Source: an uncultured Eubacterium sp.
Lineage (GTDB): Bacteria; Bacillota; Clostridia; Lachnospirales; Lachnospiraceae
Assembly: GCA_904420085.1 (NCBI GenBank)
Contig: CAJFUA010000057.1
Span: forward strand, 1-42,466
Length of the DNA stretch: 42,466 nt
Direction of reading: 5' to 3'
The position numbers and the translations under genes were made by a program. Under the pieces are notes generated by a model. The model was not told the origin of the DNA, did no database searches, and saw nothing but the letters and a program-made list of their open reading frames with translations. Shown here one piece after another: positions 15,890-24,192 of the stretch. Each line of letters starts with the position of its first letter. Position 1 is the first letter of the stretch.

Positions 15890-18459
15890 TGCCAAACAAA
15901 ACAAAAAATTCAACAAAAAAATTCAATAAAATGCGTGAGGCAATTATTCAGTCCTTTCTTGCCTGTTTAAAAGAAAATGAAATTCCCTGGCATAGGGAAT
16001 GGTCAGTCAGCCAGATACCACTGAATGCGACTACAGGAACTCTATACAAAGGAGTGAATCATTTATGGCTTTCTTACATCCAGGAAATCAAAGGCTATAA
16101 TGATCCAAGATGGTGTACATTTAACCAGGCAAATGCCAAAGGATGGAGCATAAAAGCGGGAGAAAAAGGTACAAAAATAGAGTTCTGGTCCTTATATGAC
16201 AGAGAGGAAAAAGAAAAGATATCTGCAGAGGAAGCAGCGAGGAGAGGCAGCGAACTGGGACGGGATGAATATCTTGAAAGATTCCGGCCGATTTCCAGCG
16301 TGTATACTGTATTTAATGGAGAGCAGATAGAGGGAATTGAACCATATAAAGCTGAAGTACATGAGCTGAATCAAAGTGACTTAATGAGGGTAAAAAATAC
16401 ACTGATTACGAACATGGAACTGCATTATGAAGAAAAAGGCGACCAGGCATATTATTCACCGGCGCAGGATAAAGTCGTGCTGCCTGAAATGGAAAAATTT
16501 CAGAATGAATATGCATACATATCCACATTGCTGCATGAATGCGGACATGCCACAGGTGCAGCACACAGGCTGAACAGACAACTCCAGAATGATTTCGGCA
16601 CGCCGGGTTATGCAAGGGAAGAACTGCGCGCAGAGATAGCTTCCGCATTCACCGCGCAGGTAACGGGAATACAGTTTATCCAGGATGAACATATGGAAAA
16701 TCACAAAGCTTATATTCAGAACTGGATTCATGTACTGGAGAATAATCCAAATGAATTATTTGCCGCCATAAAAGAGGCAGAGAAGATTTCAGATTATTTA
16801 ATTGAAAAAGGCGAATTTTTTAAAGAAAGAGAAGCAGTTTTTGAATTAGAAGTTGGAAATGCATACTTATATGTAAAAGAAGCAGAATCAGGATATGATT
16901 ACACCTTTTATAATGCAGGTTTTATGTCACTAAAGCAGGGCGTTGTGGAAGACGTGTATGATCTGGAAACAGCAGCACAGAAAGCAATGGAAGATAATCA
17001 ATTTGGAGATCTGGAAATATATAAAACAGACACAGATAAGTTTTTGGAACAGGTTGATGAAATCCGACGCGACAAAATGTACAAGGAAGTAATCAATCAC
17101 ATAAAAAAAGAAGAAATAGAAGATTTAGTCCTTAATTACGTAAAAGAACAGTTGAAAAACACAGAATATGATGTGAACATCACTGACGTGAAACAATATC
17201 ACATAAAAGGAATGGAAGACAGCTCCGGTATTCATGTATTGCTGCAATACGAGGGAGAACTACCAGAAGCCGCAATGTCTGATCTGTTAAATTCAGAAAA
17301 ATTTCAGATTGCCCAAATAGATGTAAACATAAAGCCTGTTCTTAAAGATGAATCGATAACCATTGAAGAAATAATACAAAAACTGGAACAGGGAACAGAC
17401 AAACCGGTATCCCGTTATCAAAAATTTGTCCAGGAACACAAAAATAAAATCAATTCCTTAAAAACAGAAAAAGAAGTAATTGTCATCAATGCGTTTGCCG
17501 GACCCGGCGCCGGCAAGACGGTATCCTGTATGGATATCTGCTCAGAATTAAAGAAACGCGGATACAATGCGGAATATGTTCAGGAATACGCCAAAGAGCT
17601 TGTATATGACAAAAATTATGAACTGCTGGATGGAAGTGAAGCAAACCAGTTTAAGATATTAAAGGAACAGCTTCACAGAATGGACAGGCTATATGAAGAA
17701 ACGGATTTCATTGTGACGGATTCACCCATTTTACTAAATGCCATCTATAACAACGAACCGTCCAAAGAATACCTTGACATGATTGATGAACTGTACACCC
17801 ACTACAACAACTTTTCATACTTTGTACAGCGTGATGCATCTCATTTCCAGAAGGAGGGACGAATCCATAACTTACAGGAGAGTCAGCAGAAAGACGAAGA
17901 GATAAAAAGTATGCTTAGTGACCACGGCATATATTACGGAACTTATCCGCATAACAGAATCATGAAAGTTGCGGATAATTCCATTGTAACTTACAACAGG
18001 ATTAATCAGGAAAAAATAAAATCAGACAAACAAAAAGGAACCCCGGATAATCTCCAGAATATTTCAGCAGATACGGCCAAAAAACTTTTCCTGGAGGAAA
18101 TTGATGTTTATACAAAGAAAGACCAGAATACAATCAAAATTGAAAATCAGGATGACATTCAACAGGATTCGAATTACATGGCATCACAACAGGATGTAAA
18201 AGCATTTAGTGAGTATCAGGAAAAGATTCATATGGTAAAGGAGCTGGAAGACAACTTGGAGCTGCCACAGGAATTAAGAATAACAACTAAAGAAGGGGAA
18301 TGCATCAGCAGAGAGCTTTTGAATGAAAAATACGAAGAAATGATGAAGGAGAAACAGCATAAGCCGGCATTGACTCGGACAGACAGGGAAAGGCAAATAA
18401 AAAAGCAGAAACAGACAGAAACAGCCCGTATTAAAAAACGGCCGGTGCTTGAACTGTAA
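15889..18459 (+). CDS. ArdC-like antirestriction protein fused to a P-loop kinase/ATPase domain
   Basis: 856 residues from the ATG at 15889 (GAGGTG 5 bases upstream; a GTG one codon earlier is possible). The N-terminus (about 5-120) is the ArdC N-terminal ssDNA-binding domain (IPWHREW, YKGVNHLWL, WCTFNQANAKGW). A zincin metallopeptidase domain follows with HECGH (216-220), AAHRL and EELRAEIAS. ArdC proteins protect incoming single-stranded plasmid DNA from restriction. The C-terminal third carries a separate nucleotide-binding domain: VINAFAGPGAGKTVS (P-loop 538-544), VQEYAKELVYD and DFIVTDSPILLNAIYNN, like AAA_28/NadR-type kinases. The 300-residue middle and the charged tail are unassigned. 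The domain pairing is unusual. Confidence 0.85.
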   Translation: MPNKTKNSTKKFNKMREAIIQSFLACLKENEIPWHREWSVSQIPLNATTGTLYKGVNHLWLSYIQEIKGYNDPRWCTFNQANAKGWSIKAGEKGTKIEFWSLYDREEKEKISAEEAARRGSELGRDEYLERFRPISSVYTVFNGEQIEGIEPYKAEVHELNQSDLMRVKNTLITNMELHYEEKGDQAYYSPAQDKVVLPEMEKFQNEYAYISTLLHECGHATGAAHRLNRQLQNDFGTPGYAREELRAEIASAFTAQVTGIQFIQDEHMENHKAYIQNWIHVLENNPNELFAAIKEAEKISDYLIEKGEFFKEREAVFELEVGNAYLYVKEAESGYDYTFYNAGFMSLKQGVVEDVYDLETAAQKAMEDNQFGDLEIYKTDTDKFLEQVDEIRRDKMYKEVINHIKKEEIEDLVLNYVKEQLKNTEYDVNITDVKQYHIKGMEDSSGIHVLLQYEGELPEAAMSDLLNSEKFQIAQIDVNIKPVLKDESITIEEIIQKLEQGTDKPVSRYQKFVQEHKNKINSLKTEKEVIVINAFAGPGAGKTVSCMDICSELKKRGYNAEYVQEYAKELVYDKNYELLDGSEANQFKILKEQLHRMDRLYEETDFIVTDSPILLNAIYNNEPSKEYLDMIDELYTHYNNFSYFVQRDASHFQKEGRIHNLQESQQKDEEIKSMLSDHGIYYGTYPHNRIMKVADNSIVTYNRINQEKIKSDKQKGTPDNLQNISADTAKKLFLEEIDVYTKKDQNTIKIENQDDIQQDSNYMASQQDVKAFSEYQEKIHMVKELEDNLELPQELRITTKEGECISRELLNEKYEEMMKEKQHKPALTRTDRERQIKKQKQTETARIKKRPVLEL

Positions 18460-18461
18460 AC

Positions 18462-18998
18462 ATGGATGAATTATTAACGACAAGACAATGTGCATATCTT
18501 TTAAACTGCACCAAGAGAAATATCGAAATGCTGATCCAAAAGAAGAAATTGAAATCAGTACGATCAAAAAAACGAATACTGGTGGAAAGTTCATCTCTTA
18601 AATGTGTTGTGTTTAAAGAGCTGAATGTGTATTCCAGATGTTATGTATTTTTAAGAGAAAGCAACAAAAAGGAATACTGGATCAGAAACAGACAGGATAA
18701 TGATTATCCTGAAGATGTTCTGACAGTATCACAATGTGCCTTTTTATTGAGATGCAGCAAGCAGAACATATATGGAATGCTGCGGAAAAATATCCTGATT
18801 AAAGCGGAAGCAGACAGAGGAAAATATATGATTACAATACAAAGCCTGGAAGATTATATGGAACAAATCTATAAGAAATATGAGAGGGCAATTCAATATT
18901 TCAGCTGTCCGGATACATATTCCTACTGGCTTAATTCGGATATTAAAGAAAAGATGTATGAAACAGAACGGAACAGAACAGGAGAAGTCAATGAGTAA
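18462..18998 (+). CDS. Duplicated HTH_17/excisionase-like DNA-binding protein
   Basis: 178 residues, beginning 2 bp after the preceding stop. Two helix-turn-helix units of the excisionase/MerR-like type are present: LLTTRQCAYLLNCTKRNIEML with KKLKSVRSKKRILVE (residues 3-45) and LTVSQCAFLLRCSKQNIYGML with IKAEADRGKYMITIQSLEDYM (about 87-132). Each helix-turn-helix is followed by a basic strand pair as in HTH_17 winged helices. The protein could regulate transfer genes or act as a recombination directionality factor, although no site-specific integrase is visible in the window. Its 3' end overlaps the next gene by 8 bp. Confidence 0.65.
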   Translation: MDELLTTRQCAYLLNCTKRNIEMLIQKKKLKSVRSKKRILVESSSLKCVVFKELNVYSRCYVFLRESNKKEYWIRNRQDNDYPEDVLTVSQCAFLLRCSKQNIYGMLRKNILIKAEADRGKYMITIQSLEDYMEQIYKKYERAIQYFSCPDTYSYWLNSDIKEKMYETERNRTGEVNE

Positions 18999-19284
18999 AT
19001 TCAAAAAAGAACTGGTAAGCAAAGCAGAAAAAGAAATAGGACATTACGAAAAACAAAAGAGTATAAAATCCAAATATCATATAGAGGAAGACGAGGAGAA
19101 AATCGTTGTCGTAAAAAACAATATGATAAAGTATCTTTTTGTGATTGTACGTATCTTTTTTAATATTGTATTCTTCGTTCTGGCTGTTATCGGCATGGCT
19201 TCTTTAATATATCCCGGCACACGTTCCGAACTGATCAGGCAGTTGCATGATGTATATATGCAGCTCATCCGGTTACTGTTATAA
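18991..19284 (+). CDS. Small membrane protein, hypothetical
   Basis: 97 residues from ATG 18991, chosen because AGGAG lies 7-11 bases upstream and the gene overlaps the previous stop by 8 bp; a longer reading from further upstream would run through the HTH gene. A charged 45-residue N-terminus precedes one or two hydrophobic helices (about 46-73), ending in an amphipathic helix. No family recognised. It is the last gene of the operon, followed by a hairpin at 19288. Confidence 0.55.
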   Translation: MSKFKKELVSKAEKEIGHYEKQKSIKSKYHIEEDEEKIVVVKNNMIKYLFVIVRIFFNIVFFVLAVIGMASLIYPGTRSELIRQLHDVYMQLIRLLL

Positions 19285-19287
19285 AAA

Positions 19288-19315
19288 AAACAGCCACCGT
19301 GGAGGTGACTGTTTT
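19288..19315 (+). terminator. Terminator at the end of the transfer/antirestriction operon
   Basis: Inverted repeat AAACAGCCACC / GGTGACTGTTT with a five-base loop and one C-A mismatch, closing in TTTT just after the stop of the small membrane protein. The T-run is short, so efficiency is uncertain. Confidence 0.65.
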
Positions 19316-19490
19316 AATGAATAATAACACGCAAAAAATAATTATTCATTTTAGTTTAATACCACACGGAATCAGATGTAATTTCAAAATGACACTAAGT
19401 AAAAATTACGGTCGTTTCCGAGTGATAAACATAAACACATTTTTAATTATATAATAGATATTATATTTGTCAATAGAAAGGAATAAAAGA

Positions 19491-20333
19491 ATGAAATTAC
19501 CTTTTTATATAATTCCAAAACTGAATAATCTGACAAATAGCGAAATGACATTATATTTGTGGTTGTGTGAGCGCAAAAACAGTTTCAAAATGATTAAAGG
19601 AGTCCGGGTAAGCGATTTGATGAATCTTATGTCAAAGCAATCATTTTACAATGCGTTGGCCGGACTGGAAGAAAAAGGACTGATATACGTATGGCACCGT
19701 CAGGAAACACATGATTATGATATAGGTCTGTGGTTTTCACCGGAAGAGGAAGAAGATAAAAACTATATCAATCTCCACAGAGAGCTGTTTCAGTCAGAAG
19801 AATTTAAAAAATTGAACTCCAAGGAAAAATACCTGCTGTTTACCTTGTACATGAAAACCTCTGTAACTATCTCACCATCCGGAAGCAAAGCGATCAGCAG
19901 GATGATGATGGAGGAATTTTATGCAGAGTACACAAAAATACTGCAGAGGACCAAAAGACGTATAAGGGAATACTTACATAATTTAAAGAAATTTTTCAAT
20001 ATTATCCGGAGAAAGGAAAAAGACGGATACAAATATCATATCGGAAGAAACCGTCATACATACAGCCTTGATAAAAAGATTCCGGGAGCGGGAATTAACA
20101 TATACAGAAAATATCATATTAAAGCCATGATCAGAAGACACCGGTTAAAAGATGCCGGCGAAACTTTCATTGATGATCTTATAAAAATTTACCGGAATTA
20201 TATTAAAAATTATAACGATTATCAAATGGACAGATATATGGAAAAAGCGATTATGCTGCATGCACAAGACAACAATGAAACTGCCAGTGCTGCAAGAGTT
20301 CATGAATTGTTACGACAAGAGCTTGAATTTTAA
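19491..20333 (+). CDS. Winged-helix protein, possible replication initiator
   Basis: 280 residues from ATG 19491, chosen for GAAAGGA eight bases upstream. The opening (FYIIPKLNNLTNSEMTLYLWL) followed by SDLMNLMSKQSFYNALAGLEE and KGLIYVWHR reads as a winged helix and loosely resembles the N-terminal domain of RepA_N-type plasmid initiators. The rest is basic and helical (KILQRTKRRIREYLHNLKKFF) with no further motif. It is a stand-alone unit with terminators on both sides, followed by a structured AT-rich region that could include an origin. Replication by an ICE that also carries parAB would make sense, but the assignment is weak; it may instead be a regulator. Confidence 0.5.
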   Translation: MKLPFYIIPKLNNLTNSEMTLYLWLCERKNSFKMIKGVRVSDLMNLMSKQSFYNALAGLEEKGLIYVWHRQETHDYDIGLWFSPEEEEDKNYINLHRELFQSEEFKKLNSKEKYLLFTLYMKTSVTISPSGSKAISRMMMEEFYAEYTKILQRTKRRIREYLHNLKKFFNIIRRKEKDGYKYHIGRNRHTYSLDKKIPGAGINIYRKYHIKAMIRRHRLKDAGETFIDDLIKIYRNYIKNYNDYQMDRYMEKAIMLHAQDNNETASAARVHELLRQELEF

Positions 20334-20356
20334 AAAGACCACAGGATGGTCTTTTT
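20332..20356 (+). terminator. Rho-independent terminator
   Basis: Perfect stem AAAAAGACCA / TGGTCTTTTT with five-base loop, overlapping the stop codon of the winged-helix gene. Confidence 0.85.
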
Positions 20357-20450
20357 GGTGTTGCTCAAAATCATATGAATCCGGCCGCAAAAAAATGTAA
20401 AGGGAAAAGTTAAAGAAAATATACATAAAACAGTAGTAAAAATATGAATC

Positions 20451-20476
20451 AACACCGGATATGGTGTTATTTTTTT
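20451..20476 (+). terminator. Second rho-independent terminator
   Basis: Stem AACACC / GGTGTT with loop GGATAT followed by seven T. It lies about 95 bp after the previous terminator with no gene between, so a short untranslated transcript may end here. Confidence 0.65.
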
Positions 20477-20845
20477 GGTCTGATGAGTCCAAAAAATATG
20501 TCATTAATTTTTCCGGGTCAAATTTTTAGGATATTTATTTTACAGTACAGTCTAAAAAATTTCTCCTAATAAAACGCAAAATGCCCATAAATAAAGGGGA
20601 TTTCTGCAATTGCGGCCAGATTACTATTTTATCTTTTATTTTACGTTATCTTTTTTGGATATAAATATCTAGTTTCTTCCCGAAAGGAAGCGTTGCCCAT
20701 GAAAGACGACCTACGGTCGTGGAGCAACGCCGGATAGCTTACGCTATCCCTATATTTGTTAATACTCAAAAGTCGGGATTTATGTAATTATATTTTATGA
20801 AAGAAAAGCAGAAGTATTCCCTTTAAAAAGAAAAAACATATGGTG
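20477..20845. other. Gene-free AT-rich region with a compact multi-hairpin block
   Basis: About 370 bp without a credible gene. Positions 20477-20670 are AT-rich without clear iterons. Positions 20676-20749 hold four nested or serial dyads: CTTCC/GGAAG, GCGTTGC/GCAACGC (20690-20696 and 20724-20730) enclosing ACGACC-TAC-GGTCGT, and GGATAGC-TTAC-GCTATCC (20732-20749). The folds suggest a structured RNA or an origin-type DNA structure; nothing identifies which. Confidence 0.6.
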
Positions 20846-20874
20846 TTGACAATGTAATACAATAAATATACAAT
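20846..20874 (+). promoter_or_regulatory. Promoter of the kinase toxin-antitoxin operon
   Basis: TTGACA (20846-20851), 17-bp spacer, TACAAT (20869-20874). A near-consensus housekeeping promoter about 80 bp before the RelB-like gene. Confidence 0.8.
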
Positions 20875-20956
20875 TTGAAATAAGAATAGTATTATATATT
20901 GAGCTGCTATCAAATTTAATTTTAAATATTAATTGCAGCTGGAAAGGATGGGAATA

Positions 20957-21124
20957 ATGACACAGGATGCGGTTATTTCATTAAGGGTAAATGCTGATGA
21001 CAAGAAACAGTTTGAAATATTCTGTGAAAAAACGGGAATGAATGTTTCTACAGCAATTAATATGTATATAAAGGCTGTGATCAGAGAGCAGAGGCTGCCT
21101 TTTAAAATAGAAACGGAGAAATAA
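20957..21124 (+). CDS. RelB/DinJ-type ribbon-helix-helix antitoxin
   Basis: 55 residues from ATG 20957 (MTQDAVISLRVNADDKKQFE); an in-frame ATG at 20948 sits too close to the AAAGGA ribosome site to be preferred. The strand ISLRVNADDKKQFEIFCEKTGMNVSTAINMYIKA is the RelB/DinJ RHH fold: a DNA-contacting beta strand then two helices. It is shorter than usual RelB antitoxins and ends soon after RLPFKIE. The partner is not a RelE toxin; the next genes are an 80-residue protein and a HipA-like kinase, one base and four bases downstream respectively counting the intergenic gaps, so the RHH protein probably autoregulates that operon. Confidence 0.8.
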   Translation: MTQDAVISLRVNADDKKQFEIFCEKTGMNVSTAINMYIKAVIREQRLPFKIETEK

Positions 21125-21125
21125 T

Positions 21126-21368
21126 ATGATTTATAACGAATTTGAGACTTTATTGGACAGAGATTTGAATATCGATAAGTCTTTACTTCCAAAAAAGTTG
21201 TTAGAAATGAGTGAAAAGCTTGAAGCTTATGATCAGGCTGGAGATTGGGCTCACTATGCAATGTTATGTGAAGATTTTGAAATAACGGTAAAATATTCCT
21301 ATATGAATAAAAAAATATCCGGAAAAATGTTTGAACTGCTCAATAAAAAATACTGTGGTTACGAATAA
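21126..21368 (+). CDS. 80-residue protein between RHH antitoxin and kinase
   Basis: 80 residues, starting one base after the RelB-like stop, with AACGGAGAAAT upstream. Acidic and mainly helical (NEFETLLDRDLNIDKSLLPKK, then LEAYDQAGDWAHYAMLCEDF), no membrane segment. It is about the size of HipS, the small antitoxin domain in HipBST systems, but I cannot show homology. Position makes it a candidate second antitoxin or a kinase modulator. Confidence 0.65.
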   Translation: MIYNEFETLLDRDLNIDKSLLPKKLLEMSEKLEAYDQAGDWAHYAMLCEDFEITVKYSYMNKKISGKMFELLNKKYCGYE

Positions 21369-21378
21369 GGAGAAGAAC

Positions 21379-22374
21379 ATGAAAATATATGATTTTAGTA
21401 ATTGTGCACCAAGTGGCAGACGATACGGTGGAAATGCCGGTGCTAAAACAGGAATAATATTTCAGGATGAATACTGGTTTCTTAAGTTCCCTAAAAATAT
21501 AAGAAATATGGACAGAGTCCAGATTTCCTATATGACAAGTCCTCTATCAGAATATATCGGATCTCATGTATATGAAAGCATAGGAATACCGGTGCATGAA
21601 ACATTGTTAGGAGAGTATAAAGGAAAGATAGTTGTGGCTTGCAGGGATTTCTGTCAAAATCCTGGAGAGAGACTTGATGAATATGAAAGCATTAAAAATG
21701 ACTACGTGGAAGGTCTGGAAGAAAAAATAAGCAGTCTTTCGTCACGATCGGAAGGAAAAACAGATATAAATGAAGTTAAACTGGTTATGGATTCAAACGA
21801 ACTTTTCAAACAGCTTCCTGAGCTGAAGGAAAGATTTTGGGATATGTTTGTTGTGGATGCTTTTATAGGAAATAATGACAGAAATAATGGGAACTGGGGA
21901 GTTGTCGTGGATGAAAGCAATGGTGTGGCCAGACCGGCACCTGTTTATGACAACGGAAATTCATTTAGTAACAAGCTTAGTGAGGCACAGATGGAACGCT
22001 TCATGAGCGACAACACTCTTTTTAAGGAAAGTGTTTATACAAATAGAATATGTGCATTTGAACAGGATGGAAAAAAAATAAATCCTTTAAAGTTTATTGA
22101 AAGCAGAAAAGATGATGATTGTAATGCTGCACTTTTAAGAATTTTCCCTAAAATCAATATGAAGGAAATAGAAAATATGATTGACGATATACCTTTGACT
22201 TATAAAGGACAGACTATTATGGGGAAAGAACAGAAGGCTTTTTATAAAAAATGTATGGGTTTCCGTTATGAAAATGTATTAAAACCGGCTTTTGACAATA
22301 CTTTATTTTTTGGAAGGAGTAAAAATATACGAAAACAGAAAGAACACAGTATTGATGATGGAATCGATTTATAA
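21379..22374 (+). CDS. CtkA/HipA-like serine/threonine kinase, putative toxin
   Basis: 331 residues from ATG 21379, preceded by AAGGAGAAG. The N-lobe has SGRRYGGNAGAKTG and EYWFLKFPKN (the lysine strand); SPLSEYIGSHVYESIGIPVHET matches the helix region of HipA-fold kinases. The catalytic segment is DAFIGNNDRNNGNWG (Asp167 of NDR) and the metal site is PVYDNGNSF (Asp191). This pattern is that of HipA and of the Helicobacter CtkA kinase. HipA-type kinases phosphorylate aminoacyl-tRNA synthetases such as GltX and arrest growth; the target here is unknown. The whole active site is intact. Co-transcription with an RHH antitoxin and an 80-residue protein suggests a tripartite toxin-antitoxin module that stabilises the element. 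Confidence 0.82.
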   Translation: MKIYDFSNCAPSGRRYGGNAGAKTGIIFQDEYWFLKFPKNIRNMDRVQISYMTSPLSEYIGSHVYESIGIPVHETLLGEYKGKIVVACRDFCQNPGERLDEYESIKNDYVEGLEEKISSLSSRSEGKTDINEVKLVMDSNELFKQLPELKERFWDMFVVDAFIGNNDRNNGNWGVVVDESNGVARPAPVYDNGNSFSNKLSEAQMERFMSDNTLFKESVYTNRICAFEQDGKKINPLKFIESRKDDDCNAALLRIFPKINMKEIENMIDDIPLTYKGQTIMGKEQKAFYKKCMGFRYENVLKPAFDNTLFFGRSKNIRKQKEHSIDDGIDL

Positions 22375-22419
22375 TATTTAGTATCGGGAAATTAATAAAA
22401 ATTATTTTTCTTTTTTGAG

Positions 22420-22442
22420 GGAGTCTTAAGGGCTCCTTTTTT
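22420..22442 (+). terminator. Terminator of the kinase operon
   Basis: Stem GGAGTC / GGCTCC (one G-T pair), loop TTAAG, then six T. Confidence 0.8.
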
Positions 22443-22485
22443 ATTGTTGAAATATAAAATTTTATTAAGGTACCATTCCTACCCA

Positions 22486-22643
22486 GTCAGCTTTGCTGAC
22501 AGCCCTGCCCGACTCCCAGGGCATTTGCAGTAGATATTAAGCTGAAGCCTAATATCTTTTATAGCAAGAGGTAACTGTTAAGCGTGCAGCTTAACAGCTT
22601 TTATGTCCAAGAAGAGAAAAGTCCGGAAATCCGGACTTTTTTT
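22486..22643 (+). ncRNA. Candidate structured RNA: four hairpins ending in a terminator
   Basis: A gene-free stretch with four perfect stems in series: GTCAGC-TTT-GCTGAC (22486-22500), GCCCTG/CAGGGC (22502-22522), AGATATTA/TAATATCT (22532-22557) and CTGTTAAGC-GTGCA-GCTTAACAG (22575-22597). They are followed by the terminator AAAAGTCCGG/CCGGACTTTT plus T-run (22617-22643). No promoter or coding frame is clear. The regular spacing and terminal hairpin fit a small non-coding RNA, but no known family is recognised. Confidence 0.45.
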
Positions 22644-22725
22644 ATTTATCTCACCCCTCAACCCCCGATTCACCGGGGGCTTTAGCTTGTATTTCCGAGA
22701 ATTACAACGATTCAGCCATTCCCAC

Positions 22726-22888
22726 TGATATTGTCAATGTACCCGTCATGCTTAACGACATGCTACAACAAGGCTGTACATACTGCAAAGGTAAAATGAA
22801 CGCCTGTGGCGCCCTTGCAGTATGTACAGCCTTGTTGTCTGCATATGTCATCGCAAGACGATAAAGGTACATTGACAATTTAATATCA
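22726..22888 (+). repeat. Long bulged hairpin A with GGTAAAATG apical motif
   Basis: 163 bp. Outer arms pair through TGATATT and GTCAATGTACC with GGTACATTGAC; the central stem is a perfect 23-bp inverted repeat (22766-22788 with 22815-22837). The 26-base apex contains AGGTAAAATG and a small CGCC-TGT-GGCG hairpin. It lies directly before the ribosome site of the 94-residue gene. It shares its apex, not its stems, with hairpin B at 25164. Confidence 0.9.
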
Positions 22889-22905
22889 TCAGGAAAGGAG
22901 CTAGT

Positions 22906-23190
22906 ATGGTCGTTGAATTTAATTCTTATACGATTAATGAAAGTATTATTACTTTTTACTGTACAAAGGTTGAAGATGCATTCAGCCGGGACAGAGAATA
23001 CCCGGAAGAAGTGCAGTTTGCCTTTGACACTACCAATAAGTATCAGACAAGAACACTGATGAATTGGCTTGTGAAACAAAAATCAGTCAAAGCCTTAAAA
23101 GGAGAAAATCCTACCTGGGGTGAAGTGCTTACCGCAGTACTTGGTACTGTTGTCAATGTAAGCTGGAACAGATACAGAGTCTACTATTAG
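22906..23190 (+). CDS. Hypothetical 94-residue protein
   Basis: 94 residues, with AGGAAAGGAG 4-13 bases before the ATG. The start MVVEFNSYTINESIITFYC suggests beta strands; then an acidic loop and a helical end (TWGEVLTAVLGTVVNVSW). No family recognised. It is preceded by long hairpin A and its last codons and stop form the left arm of a terminator, so it is an independent single-gene unit whose leader is extensively structured. Confidence 0.65.
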   Translation: MVVEFNSYTINESIITFYCTKVEDAFSRDREYPEEVQFAFDTTNKYQTRTLMNWLVKQKSVKALKGENPTWGEVLTAVLGTVVNVSWNRYRVYY

Positions 23191-23212
23191 TAGACTCTGT
23201 ATCTGTTTTTTA
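23168..23212 (+). terminator. Very stable terminator overlapping the stop codon
   Basis: Perfect 19-bp inverted repeat (23168-23186 with 23188-23206), beginning ACAGATACAGAG, followed by a T-run. The left arm encodes the last residues of the 94-residue protein. Confidence 0.9.
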
Positions 23213-23251
23213 AAATTAATGTTTTAGCCGGAAGGCAGAAAGGATGCAATT

Positions 23252-24130
23252 ATGAGTAAAAAAGAAGAAATGATGGAAAGAGCAGAAAAACTGAACAGAA
23301 AACTTGAGGGAAAGAATTTTCGTATCAAAGTAAGAGAATGTTTCAAGAATAATGGAACCAAATTAGGATATATTCTGGTTTCTGAAGAAACAAACGCATC
23401 ACCTACCGTATATTTTGAAAGTATGAAAGAATACTGGGATAATGATGAAAAATTGCTTGAGTTTCTTGAGGATATTTTTGAAGATAATAAAAATTTCAGT
23501 GTGAATCCTGATGAAATATGCAATCGTGAATATATTTTAGGCAGGGTAAAACCAAAACTTATTTCAGATTCCAACATAGAAGAGGTGGAAACAAACAAAA
23601 TTGTATACAAGAGGTATCTTGATATGCTTGTTTTGTTCTGCGTTGAAATATCAGAGCTTACGGATAAAAACGGAAATGCAACATTCACGTTGAACAGAGA
23701 ACATCTGGTGAAAGCAGATATTTCAGAAGATGAGGTTTTTGAAAATGCTGTAAATAACATTGGAAATGATTATCAGATAAGGGATATGAAAAAAGTTATA
23801 TGTGATATGCTGGATATTCCTGAAGAAGAAAAGGAATACATGACAGAAGACGGTATTCCTATGTATGTGATATCTAACAAACAGAGTATCAACGGCGCTT
23901 CCGTGATTTTAAGTGATAAAGTTCTCAAAGAAGTGTATGAACATATAAACGGAGATTTTGTCATATTGCCGTCAAGCGTGCATGAATGTATTGCAGTTCC
24001 GGCAAAAAACAGTAGTTCAGATGAGTTGCGTGATATGGTCAGGGAAGTGAATGACAATGAAGTAATACCGGAAGAACGCCTTACTTACAGTGTGTACATA
24101 TATGAAAATAATCAACTTAAAATTCACTAA
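23252..24130 (+). CDS. DUF5688 family protein
   Basis: 292 residues, start supported by AGAAAGGATG. The sequence NNGTKLGYILVSEETNASPTVYFESMKEYWD, the middle block NREHLVKADISEDEVFENAV and the end GASVILSDKVLKEVYEHINGDFVILPSSVHE match my recollection of DUF5688, a protein family common in clostridial mobile elements and often found in several copies per genome. Function is unknown. It is cytoplasmic in appearance and is followed by its own terminator. Naming is from memory of the family pattern. Confidence 0.8.
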   Translation: MSKKEEMMERAEKLNRKLEGKNFRIKVRECFKNNGTKLGYILVSEETNASPTVYFESMKEYWDNDEKLLEFLEDIFEDNKNFSVNPDEICNREYILGRVKPKLISDSNIEEVETNKIVYKRYLDMLVLFCVEISELTDKNGNATFTLNREHLVKADISEDEVFENAVNNIGNDYQIRDMKKVICDMLDIPEEEKEYMTEDGIPMYVISNKQSINGASVILSDKVLKEVYEHINGDFVILPSSVHECIAVPAKNSSSDELRDMVREVNDNEVIPEERLTYSVYIYENNQLKIH

Positions 24131-24147
24131 AAATTATATTTTTATGA

Positions 24148-24178
24148 GAGAGAAGTCACAAATGGCTTCTCTCTTTTT
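24148..24178 (+). terminator. Rho-independent terminator
   Basis: Stem GAGAGAAGTC / GGCTTCTCTC, loop ACAAAT, followed by TTTTT. Confidence 0.85.
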
Positions 24179-24192
24179 GAAAGGAGCATAAA

